From: Aphrocallistes beatrix
Lineage: Eukaryota; Porifera; Hexactinellida; Sceptrulophora; Aphrocallistidae
NCBI GenBank assembly: GCA_963281255.1
Contig: OY725489.1
Coordinates: forward strand, 7,068,523 to 7,132,522
Reading direction: 5' to 3'
Length of the DNA stretch: 64,000 bases
Part shown: positions 55,079 to 64,000 of the stretch, one piece after another
Numbering within the stretch: the first letter of the stretch is position 1
Layout of the letters: each line of letters opens with the position of its first letter
Translations under genes and position numbers: made by a program
Notes under the pieces: model-generated
Told to the model about the DNA's origin: nothing
The model's input: the letters and a program-made list of their open reading frames with translations, nothing else
The model's database searches: none

Positions 55079-56355
55079 CACAATGGCACGATGGGTTGCA
55101 TTAGCATCAAATTTCATACTCTTCAATTTGTCTAAAAAGCTGTTTACCATATTCTAATAATATGAGAACCCAGAAATTCATCAAAAATCTTTGCTTTAGA
55201 CAGTCTTCTTCTTTAATTTTGGCATTCCAAAGTCAGGTAACCACAATAGATAAAATTAGAAATTCTTAGTGTTCAAAAGTTGAGTTTTGAATTCAAATTC
55301 CTATTCTGCGAAAATTGAGTCAAGGCATGATTATGGGCTATCAACTATGTACTATTTTGAGCTCTCTTTAAGATGTAATACATAAATAAACAATAATGTA
55401 GGGTGGGATGCAAATAAGTTTAGTATGAAACCATTGTAATTTTTTTTCATCATCTCATAAAGTACCAGTACTAATTTTGCCTATTGTTGCGGATATTTTA
55501 TTGTTGAGTAGTCGATCCCGAATAAATAAAATGATTTCCAGCTCTACCCAAGTTTACCCTAATAACCATTTGAATGTTTTTTCCAATCGACCGCCGTTAA
55601 ATCCTTCAAAAATAGGTTGAAAATTTTACAAATTTTATTTAATGGTTGATAGCAATTGGAAATTACAGTGGAATTCGCTTATTAGCAACTCGAGTTTTGC
55701 TCATAAAATGGTTGCTAATACGCGAAGTTGCTAATAAGGGAACATAATTAACACAAAATCTTCACCTGGGACCTGAAGATTGGTTGCTAATAGAGCAATA
55801 TTGCTAATAAGGGAGTTGCTACTAAGCAAATTCCACTGTATAAGACTAGCACACGCACCAGATATAATTTCAAGTTTCAATGATGGATTAGAGTTAGAAC
55901 AATTATCGGAAGAAGGTCTTGAAGCGAGTAGTAGGTTAATCCGTCGATTTTGAGAAATTTTACCTCACAAGTTCAGCCTTGAAGATAACATTAAGGATGT
56001 TTTACCCGATTGCTGTGTCAGAGTGACCCACTCCTCTAATTTAATTAAGGATAAAAAATCAGTCCCAGACGCTAGCCTGTCTAATTGAAGATATTAGTGA
56101 CTTGTAAATGAACTTATCTTGCCAGAAGATGATTAACATCTCATTATCTTGTATATATTCTAATTTACAAATATTTTGTAAATTGTCGCATAACTGCAAT
56201 GACGTCATACTTTTCGAATCTGAAGTCTTACAAAATTTCTTAACATCTCAATCGAATTAATAGGTTCGATAACCTATAGGTCAATAATACTTTTTTATAC
56301 CCTATCATCAACAAAAAGTATCAATACCACCAAAATGAGATTTCGTGCCACTGTG
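55079..56355. mobile_element. 1,277-bp element with CACAATG/CACAGTG ends and 5-bp duplication (Transib/RAG-type)
   Basis: Left end CACAATGGCACGA and right end, reversed, CACAGTGGCACGA. The 5-mer GTAAT is present on both sides (55074-55078, 56356-56360), and once in the related MITE (15635-15639). Transib elements and RAG-related transposons have 5-bp duplications and ends starting CACWRTG, like the V(D)J signal heptamer CACAGTG. No transposase ORF is visible, so it is non-autonomous. It contains a TA-target MITE at 55677-55838. hAT5-type elements also make 5-bp duplications, but their ends differ. Confidence 0.65.
55677..55838. mobile_element. TA-target MITE, complete copy
   Basis: Ends CAGTGGAATTCGCTTATTAG and TAAGCAAATTCCACTG, with TA on each side. 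The interior repeats GTTGCTAATA. Reference copy for those at 7497, 12144 and 49859. Confidence 0.85.
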
Positions 56356-56765
56356 GTAATTAAGTTGAAAACTTATAAAGTGGGTAATTTGAATGTGTAG
56401 AATCGAATTTGAAGTTAAATTAAGTGAATCTCTTACAAATTAAGTATTCTTGAAACGCTAAATAAATCAGTTCTACTAGTATAACTATTTGTATGGGGAA
56501 TTATGAGGTGTACTAATACTTTTGTTCAGGCAGTGTGTATATATACAGTCAACTCCGCTTAATAGGGTCACATCGGTCAGAGGAGGTAAGTCATTATACA
56601 AAGTAAATGTAGTAGTATTTCATCTATCATTCTGATTTTTTCATGATTCAAACGATTTTTTATTTGTAATATTCTCTAGGAGCAAATTATCACTTATCGT
56701 TTTGTTTATTCTTCGCGCTGAACACAATTTGGATCCATATTCAAATAATATTGGTATTTTATTAA

Positions 56766-56915
56766 TCCTTACTATGAAAACTCGATTAATATATATATAA
56801 CGAATTGATTGAAGAAACTGCCAGCACAGATAGCTGATATTTGGCATGTGGGAGTCTTTTGGCTATGGCTCAAATAGGTTCTGACTTGATGTCGACTCAT
56901 CATGCCTTAATGAAT
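56766..56915 (+). mobile_element. Family U 5' part
   Basis: TCCTTACTATGAAAACTCG, short TA tract, AACGAATTGATTGAAGAAAC, GTCGACTCATCATG. Truncated. A TGACGTCA is found shortly after, at 56963. Confidence 0.65.
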
Positions 56916-57043
56916 TTGCTGAATCTTAATTCTAAGTGAATGATAATACTTAGAAATAATGATGACGTCATGATACAATCATATATGTAGTTTTTGTTAT
57001 AATCTATGATTTATTCATAAATACTAGCTCGAATTGCTTCAGC

Positions 57044-57950
57044 ATGTCTCAGATCGAGATGAGAAGGCATGCAATGTTACTTTTGGAGGGTAAGAAATCA
57101 CCTAAAGAGGTATCTCGCATTGTCGGTGTTTCTGTATCCACTATGTATGCTCTAATTTCAAAGCTGAAACACAAATGTTCCTACAATCGTAAAATTACCA
57201 CTTAAAAAACTCCCGTTGATTGCAAATAGCGTTGCACAGCATATTAGAAGGAAACCTTGGATTTCCCTCCGCGCTATTGCTCAGAAGTGTCCAGTTAAAA
57301 CCTCGAAAAATACTGTAGCACGATGCCTGAAGAAATTGAACTCTACGAAACCATACCCCATCAGCGTGCCATTGTTATCAGAAACAAATCAATTGGGCTT
57401 TGGAACACATCGACAAAGATTGGCACATGCAATATTTGCCGATGAAGCCTCGATCTGGGTATCGCGGAGTATAATAGGATGTGGACCAAAGGGGATTCGA
57501 TCAGACACACTACAACAGTCAAGCACTCTCAGATCAATATCTGTGCAGGATTTTCTTCTTTGGCAACGTTCCTATTGTATATTTTCGATGAGAATTTAAC
57601 TGCTGTATTGTTTGTCAAGATCCCAGAGGAGCATTTGTTAGAGCAGGCAAAGGTCTTTCACCAGATGAATGGTTTATCGTGCAAGACAACGATCCGAAAC
57701 ACACTGCTAAGTATACTAAGGCTTGGATAGGACAATTTATGGACAAAAATAAGATTGACTAGCCCAGTCAAAGTCCAGACTTGAACCCTATAGAGAACTT
57801 ATTCGCCTGGATTAAGTTCGAGCTAATCAAATGCAAACCAAAAACTAAAAAGGAGCTAATAGTTGAATTGACCAATGTCTGGGCCGGGATATATGGATTT
57901 TCTTACATTCCTATTGGAACTCCATGCCCAAAAGGTGTAATCTAGTATTA
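57044..57950 (+). pseudogene. Tc1-type (DD34E) transposase, degraded
   Basis: 57044-57202 encodes an N-terminal helix-turn-helix (KSPKEVSRIVGVSVSTMYAL) and then stops. Later frames give a second helix domain (WISLRAIAQKCP), FADEASIW (first Asp), VQDNDPKHTAKYTKAWI (second Asp), a TAG at 57759 where Trp is expected, and PSQSPDLNPIENLFAWIKF (catalytic Glu). At least three frame changes. A TIR-like GGGACAGACTGTA lies at 58077-58089; its partner upstream was not found. Confidence 0.75.
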
Positions 57951-58346
57951 GAAAACAATGGTTATAAAATTAAATATTGATAATGAATGGTTTTACTACA
58001 CTTGTTTTGTAACCAACTTTCTTAATAATAACTACTCTTTGAAAGTCATACACTTTATTGATTCCAGTTTTTTATGGGACAGACTGTATTGATGCTTTAA
58101 TGATTTTTCGTAATGCTATAGGTGAACTATGACTTATATGATTATAATTATATGTGATCTACATATGATTCTATTAAAAGTATAAAAGCATAGTTATGTC
58201 CGATCATCATTTTCTAGTAAGGTTAATATCTCACGAGTATGCAAAAATAGAAGTATGCAGTAGAACTCGGTTAGCGTACTCGGATAATACGTTCTTCTGT
58301 TTAGTACGTGCACACTTCTCTGAACCAAAATCCATCTATAACATAG

Positions 58347-58865
58347 ACAAGTTCGCTTCGCTTACTTGCGCTGCGCGGCTTGCAGACACTGCGGGCCCCT
58401 GGAGTTTTTCAATCTAGCCTATTCTGGGAATTTTTATTTATTTATATAAATATTGTAAACAAAGGTAAACTAATAATTACTCATATCGATCTGAAAATTT
58501 AATACAGTACACCCTCGATAGTCCGAACCTCGGCAATCCGTACCCTCGCTAATCCGAACACTTCATTCTTAATATCCGAACACCCAAAATATAATTTTAT
58601 TCGCCTTTATGCTTTAAATAAACGTTTATAAACTTAAATATATCAATAAGATTGAGAAACCTCGTTAAATAAGCAATCATAGCGAAATAATATCTTTAAA
58701 ATTCTAACAATACAAATTTATTATAATTAATGCCCTATTGAGTTAGTGTTATTTCACTAATCGGAGCAAATTCACTAATCCGAACGATTTTTTCGAACAT
58801 CGGAACAGAGCTGTTCGGATTAGCGAGGGTGTACTGTATTCGAATTCTACACCCCTAAAAAGAAC
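58347..58865 (-). mobile_element. Family T fragment with nested pogo MITE
   Basis: T 3' end (AAGTTCGCTTCGCTTACTTG) and part of one unit at 58347-58504. It continues after the MITE with TTCGAATTCTACACCCCTAA at 58838-58860. Confidence 0.65.
58505..58836. mobile_element. pogo/Tigger-type MITE
   Basis: Ends CAGTACACCCTCGATAGTCC and TAGCGAGGGTGTACTG, TA on each side. Interior rich in ATCCGAAC words. Confidence 0.85.
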
Positions 58866-59609
58866 CATGGATAAATAAGGACTTGTGGATATTCACTATA
58901 GGTCAAATGACAATCCTCCCAAACTTGATGATTTCGTTCTCAGAATCTGTCCATTCAATAAACTTGGTGTTACTATAATAGAAGCTATACACTACTAATA
59001 CTTTTAATATTACCGTACAGATTTTCAAATTAATTCCCGTCTACAAAGTTTCAGTTGAATATCTAAAAATAAAGTCGAAAATAAGCTAAATTTGGTAAAA
59101 TTAGGTGGCAATGCAAAAATCTGCACATTTTAACGAAAAACGCTCGGTAGAAATTGAGGATTTATATCAATGAAGAGATATCTGACATGAATCATGCTTT
59201 CTAAGACAGTAAATGTTTGAACCTAAAGAAAGTTGAAGTATTATATCCTATTGAAACGAAAATTTGAATTATAATAAAATCCTAAAATTCTAATAGTAAA
59301 ATCACTGATGTCAAACATTTATTAAAACTATTTTGATGAACTAGAGTAGATAACTATACTGCGGTTAATGCTAATTGAACGCAAAAAAATTCCCATCATA
59401 TCCAATACAAAGGCTGTCTACGGTAGCGTTAAAGTTGGGATGCCGATCCAATCAATCAAAAATGGGGGAGCCTTATATAAAAGTTTATTTCCAGTATAAT
59501 ATCAAAGATGTACCATCTTTAACACAATTTGATTGGAAATTTATCAGAATACTTTTGTCCGGATATCATCAACTGGGTTGGATTGGCATCCCTACTTACA
59601 GACATGTCA
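58866..59609. other. AT-rich intergenic DNA
   Basis: Only short ORFs; a 90-codon one from 59375 runs into the neighbouring repeat and shows no motif. Nothing else seen. Confidence 0.4.
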
Positions 59610-59775
59610 ATAGTCAACCGTCCCGCTTTTTCACTCTTCTGAGCTAATTTTGATTCGTGTCTAGTTTATACATGAAATCTCCACATTTTGTCCCGTTTTT
59701 TGGGATTCTGTGTATAATACTCTTCTATTGCGTCCCGCGAAATTCAACGCTGCGTCCCGCTTTTATCATGGCTCA
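59610..59775. repeat. GTCCCG-rich interspersed element
   Basis: Same block as 1215-1378: CGTCCCGCTTTTTCACTCTT, TTCAACGCTGCGTCCCGCTT, TATCATGGCTCAGGTTGG. Confidence 0.6.
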
Positions 59776-59819
59776 GGTTGGCCTGCATGCGATGTGTCAA
59801 TGGTCGCATTGTTCTCGAA

Positions 59820-60110
59820 TGTATCGCTAATCGAGTGCACTGTGGATTGAGTGTTCTTTCAATCGTGTGTTCCGTCAGTCGAGTGACCGTTTTTTGAATG
59901 TGATAGTCGTATGTACGGCAGTCGAAAGTACGATAGTCGAATTTATGACAGTCAAATGTACGACCATCCAATTTAAGATAGTCGAATGTACCGAGAGTCG
60001 AGTGAACCGAGAGTCGAATGTACCGAGAGTCGAATGAACTGTAAATCGAGTAAACCGTAAATCGAGTGAACCGTAAATCGAGTGAGTCGAATGGACCGAT
60101 GTTTAATAGT
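59820..60110. repeat. Minisatellite of GTCGAATGTACC-type units
   Basis: About 18 imperfect units of 10-17 bp built on AGTCGA(A/G)TG(T/A)ACCG. Units differ in length, so any ORF through it is accidental. Confidence 0.8.
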
Positions 60111-61134
60111 AGAGTATGTGTCGAGTCAAAATCACAGACAACATAACGAGGGCCTGCAATTGATCGAATTCGGGAGGTTTGCAATTGATCAACTGAATTT
60201 GGATCGCGTGGAAGAATGGTGTTTATTTTGTGAAATAAAGAATATGAGTCTGTTAGGGGCATTGGGTATGGTTATTAGGAACCAAGGGAAATGCTAGGGT
60301 TTTTTGATACCGAATATTTCAAAAACTAGCCGGTTGAGGCATTTTTAAACTTATCACTTCACTTCCTTAATCCAGTTTTGCAGAATACCTTATTCAGTCA
60401 ACTCAATCACTGGATCAATTGCAAGCGTCTCAACATAACGATTGGTATCTAATTGTTATTCAATTACTGTCGACCCTCGTTAGTACGTACGCCAGGCCTA
60501 TGAAATGTATACGTCTTGTTTATGTGCACTACTGGATCAGATAATTTATAAAGTGTACTACTTAGTATTTATCCAGGTTACGAGTGACGAGAGGTGACGA
60601 GTGACTATATTATCCCAACTATGCATCCAAGATATTCCCGATATGTATGGATTAAGGAATATTTAATCTAAGCTGAATTAATCACTTTAGTCAGTAAAAA
60701 CTTTGTACAAAGTACATTTTAATTCTGATTATGACAGCATATAGGACATAAAATAATTATCATTTAGATACCCACCGTTTACACCAGACATAAGCCTCAA
60801 ACTAATTAAACGACGTAATCCGTTCTTTTCTCGAGTTGACTTTCGCAGGGGTGGAAACAACGATATTCATTATACCATCGAGTGACAGTGATGGCAATAT
60901 ACATGGTGTAACAAGAGTGTTGTCACCCTAGAGTATTCATCATTATGCCTTGATTGATATCGAACCAATAGTAATCAAATACAAAACTCTTAGCCTGTCG
61001 TTAGCTATCACGCATTACTATATTTTATGACATCACACCATTTGCGAAATACACTTTTCCTTTCCCATTATCGAATGTTTGTTCACATATTAATTAGAGC
61101 TTGTATTCAAATGTGACAACACATTTGTTACCCT
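60111..61134. other. AT-rich intergenic DNA
   Basis: GAGTGACGAGAGGTGACGAGTGAC at 60580-60605 is a tiny tandem repeat. No gene or transposon recognised. Confidence 0.4.
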
Positions 61135-61392
61135 CTATTCCTTAGTTATGTAATTAATAGTAGTTGATGGGTGGTGATCATATACATAGGTAGTGAGTGA
61201 TGTTATTGATTGAGCTTTAGTGGCAAGGATTTCGTGAAGATCTGATAAGTAGGTGTTGTTAAGAAATGATGTTAATACTTGAGGTTTGATGTCGTTAAAT
61301 TTGTTGTCTAGTTTTTGTTTGTCTGTCTCAGATAATAAGTGTTCTGGGCTGTCAAATGTCTCTTCTGTCGTTCCCAAAGTTAAGGTATCCAT
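61135..61392 (-). CDS. 85-residue hydrophilic ORF, unknown
   Basis: ATG at 61392. Acidic and Asn/Thr-rich product (HLLSETDKQKLDNKFNDIKP, LSDLHEILATKAQSITSL) with a predicted helix in the middle. Composition looks more protein-like than other short ORFs around it. It could be a whole small gene or one exon. No family recognised. Confidence 0.3.
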   Translation of the reverse strand: MDTLTLGTTEETFDSPEHLLSETDKQKLDNKFNDIKPQVLTSFLNNTYLSDLHEILATKAQSITSLTTYVYDHHPSTTINYITKE

Positions 61393-61681
61393 ATCATCAT
61401 ATCAAACTTGTTATAGCATGGGGCTTTCCTCCATTCTGATAGTTAGCGTATGTCACCTCTCCTCATCCGACAATGACATTGCAATTTTCCAATACTAAAC
61501 CCCCATAGACAATTTCGAGCACCACTCTACATCACGCCTCCTCAAATTTCTTTTTTGAAATTTAATTTCGCTCTTAAAATTTACAATTTTTAACTTATCT
61601 TGTTTGAAGTAATAGTTAACTAATAATTAAGACTCTTAGTTAGGATTAAACTCATGTACAATCATATTACGTATATTACAA

Positions 61682-61719
61682 ATTTACTATTAAAACTCTA
61701 TTAATGTATATTTATTTAC

Positions 61720-61766
<47 letters not shown>

Positions 61767-62116
61767 CTGTAACGAATTGATTGAAGAAACTTCCGGGCGC
61801 AGAAAGCTGATTTTTGGCATGTGGGAGTCTTTTGGCTATGGCATCTGTATACTAACATATCTCACATATGATGCAAATATCATCAAAAAATGATGACCCA
61901 TCACTTTGTTATGACGTCATCATTACTCATCAAATTTTTAAAAATTGATAATTTAGTGATTTTTCGTGCGACATCAATTATAACAATAGGACATACGTAT
62001 TTAGAGATGTTATTTCCCTTATAATTAATCAATGTTACCCCAGGCTCCCAAAGGGCGCCTCCGGCGGACACAAAGTGTCTGCCAGCCGCGCAGCGCAAGC
62101 AAGCGAAGCGCGCTTG
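61682..62116 (+). mobile_element. Family U element with internal deletion
   Basis: TTTACTATTAAAACTCTATT, TA tract 61725-61764, then GGCTATGGC joined directly to ATCTGTATACTAACAT, losing about 150 bp of the middle. Ends GCGCGCTTG before T. Contains TGACGTCA at 61911. Confidence 0.75.
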
Positions 62117-62181
62117 TATTCTAAAATTACGCAACTAAATACAAACATATTTATATATTTGCTTAACTAATTTCAGTAACA

Positions 62182-62565
62182 CAGTAAACCCTCGATTATC
62201 CGAACACCTTGAGAACTTATTACCGGATAAGTGAAATAAGGGTAGTACAACTTCGATTATCCGAACACTTAATTGAAGCTGGTTAAGTTTTCAAATAAGT
62301 TTAAGTGTGTTTGGTAGACGAAATAATAAAGGTTTGCATCTATACCTAAGCAATTGTGTTTAAATTGTATCATAAGCCCAATTTGGTTGTAGTGGAAGTA
62401 CCATAATAATTATATCCTCGAGAAATATTATGCGACACAGAAATTGAAATAGTGCGATTGCAATCTACAGACAAAACAAAGAGTACCGGGTTTAAACAAA
62501 ATTTAAAGTTTAAAACAGTAAAGCGAGGCTAAGACTCGACTGTTCGGATAAACGAGGGTTTATTA
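62182..62565. mobile_element. pogo-type element (CAGTAAACCCTCGATTATCC)
   Basis: Inverted ends CAGTAAACCCTCGATTATCC and GTTCGGATAAACGAGGGTTT. Related to the MITE at 58505 by end sequence. No ORF. Confidence 0.7.
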
Positions 62566-62569
62566 TACA

Positions 62570-63550
62570 TAATAATGTTTTGCTATATTGTGGTAGACAG
62601 CTACTGGGATTTTCAAAAAAATTACTACAAGTTTGCATTCCAGAAATGGTACTGGTTAACTGCATGCTATGGTAGTATCACTCAAAAATAGTGTACGTAT
62701 ATATAGGATGAAAACTCAGAAATGAAGTAATCCTGAAATTATAATACTCTTCTTAATCATATACATAATATTACACAAAGTTAAAGTTCATTGCCAATAA
62801 TTTTGGGACATACTGTAAATACCCATGACTTCCAATCTCGGTTGGACCAACAATGAAATGCTTAATAGGTTTAAATATTCGTACTCAGCATTAAATTTGG
62901 AGAAGTTTGAGGGGTCACATGACCATATTCGAGCTGAATATTTTCCTTGACGACGCACGAATGTGCAACATTCCAATTCAAACCTCCTAGTAACGCCATC
63001 AAGTGACCCTTTGTTTGGCTCCTTATATTCCATGAGTTCAAATAAACTTAAATCAACACTCTACATGACCATTTAGTAGGATTTCCTGAATGCGGAATTA
63101 GGTACAAGGTTAGGACACTTTCTACTCCCTCCCCTCCACGTGATTGCTCATCTGGCCATCACTAAAATTTTATTTAAAGTACACGTATACGTATATTTAG
63201 CAGATTTTCTACCGGAATCCTCGGAAGTAAATTATCACTCCTAACACGCTAATTACCTCCCATCTCCTTGTAACAAATGAAACGTTTGAACAATCTCTAA
63301 GTTCAAAATGGGATGTAGTGCCTGAGCAAGAATAATTAATTAATTACAAAAAACGGCTCGCCATGCTAGAAGGAAATAATATTACTATGGATAATTAATA
63401 AAGCGATCATCAATTCTACGGTAATGGAGTGGGAAGATGCTGTAAAATTGAAAGTTTGATAAAAGAAAGTGGTTGAATGTAACAGAGCTAAACTTTCAAG
63501 AAAAGAAAGATAGGTGCTAGGACACAAAGGTGATTTGCTAGGGCTGTCAG
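62570..63550. other. Intergenic with a solo Tc1-like end
   Basis: GCCAATAATTTTGGGACATACTGTA at 62793-62817 is a typical Tc1-type end followed by TA-rich DNA; no partner is seen. No convincing gene. Confidence 0.4.
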
Positions 63551-63552
63551 GT

Positions 63553-63735
63553 CAAAATTGGTCCGGGGGACCAGATTTGGTCGCCAAAATTGGTCCGGGG
63601 GACCAGTTATTACAGCCAAAATTGGTCCCCCCGAACCAGTTTTGGTCGCCAAAATTGGTCCGGGGGGACCAGTTTTGGCTGCCAAATTTGGTCCGAGGGA
63701 TCAGTTTTGGCTGTCAAATCTAGTCCGGAGGACCA
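63553..63735. repeat. Minisatellite of AATTGGTCCGGGGGACCAG units
   Basis: About six units of 31-36 bp, each with a GGTCC-n-GGACC dyad and TTTTGG(T/C)(C/T)GCCAAA spacer. Later units degrade toward 63735. Confidence 0.85.
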
Positions 63736-63930
63736 TTTTTAGTGCAGTTTCTGCAGAAAGATGCCCCTATGGTAAGGACGGTGTACTACATCCGTTCATA
63801 TGTATGTATGTATCCGTACGCTGCGAAATTTTAGTTATCAAAAATTTCGTAGTCCCGATGTATTACAATATTCATATCTCACGTGCCAAGTCAGTTGCAC
63901 TATCGGTCTACCGACAGACTTTTTTTAACA
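63736..63930. mobile_element. Element Q copy
   Basis: TTTTTAGTGCAGTTTCTGCA, a GTATGTATGTAT tract, and the far end GCACTATCGGTCTACCGACA at 63897-63916. This gives a Q copy of about 190 bp, shorter than 3077-3468. Confidence 0.5.
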
Positions 63931-63944
63931 TGAATAATGCCAAC

Positions 63945-64000
63945 TTGAGCTATGATAAAAGCGGGGCGCAGCGTTGTAGTTTGCGGGAAATGGCGGGACG
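63945..64000 (-). repeat. GTCCCG-rich element, cut by the window edge
   Basis: AGCTATGATAAAAGCGGGGC, GCAGCGTTGTAG, GGCGGGACG: the reverse of the element at 59610. Confidence 0.6.

Larger units (their letters stand above)
54778..56535. mobile_element. Tc1-like MITE split by a Transib-type element, itself in a U 5' tip
   Basis: Left part 54778-55078, right part 56356-56535 (CTTTTGTTCAGGCAGTG). The U start TCCTTGCTATTAAAACTCG is at 54752-54775. The MITE at 15347-15808 shows the uninterrupted order across the split. Confidence 0.8.

Noticed and set aside
59744..60262. 172-codon minus-strand ORF rich in FDCRTYD-like repeats
   Set aside because: Translation of the irregular minisatellite; unit lengths are not multiples of three.

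Overview
The window is nuclear DNA of an invertebrate animal. Evidence: short GT-AG introns, an AT-rich background with GC-rich exons, a NACHT-LRR immune receptor gene, single-exon NHL beta-propeller genes, remnants of animal genes (inter-alpha-trypsin-inhibitor heavy chain, queuosine salvage enzyme QNG1), and at least eight classes of eukaryotic DNA transposon. A sponge or another early-branching metazoan would fit the NLR and NHL content, but nothing here fixes the taxon.

Layout. 1-18 kb is a duplicated block of NHL genes (family A: 5952, 10446, 15914, plus the flank of a further copy at the left edge) mixed with two broken copies of a GC-rich scaffold gene carrying Y-x-x-P motifs. 18-23.5 kb is stacked transposons, including a 1.08-kb palindrome. 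23.6-27 kb is a NACHT-LRR gene interrupted by two frameshifts. 27-38 kb holds more transposons, two damaged NHL genes and a small Cys-rich ORF. 38.7-42.6 kb is a GC-rich island of broken genes (ITIH-like, QNG1, an NHL fragment). 44.1-45.0 kb is an intact NHL family B gene. 48.4-53.0 kb appears to hold a gene made of very small, all phase-0 exons separated by transposon-rich introns. 53-64 kb is mostly transposon relics and minisatellites.

Most DNA belongs to three related non-autonomous families, called T, U and V here. They share a TC... 5' end, an A|T insertion point, a 3' GCGGACAC/GTGTCCGC hairpin and a ...GCTTG end, which makes them Helitron-like. Smaller elements are nested in them, and several target-site duplications can be read exactly, in two cases against an empty site in a sister copy. 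The clearest is a 1,277-bp element whose ends begin CACAATG/CACAGTG with a 5-bp duplication (Transib/RAG-type signature).

Apparently functional coding sequence is limited to NHL-A (three intact ORFs), NHL-B (one intact ORF), possibly the NLR, and the mini-exon gene. All identifications come from reading the sequence; no database search was run.
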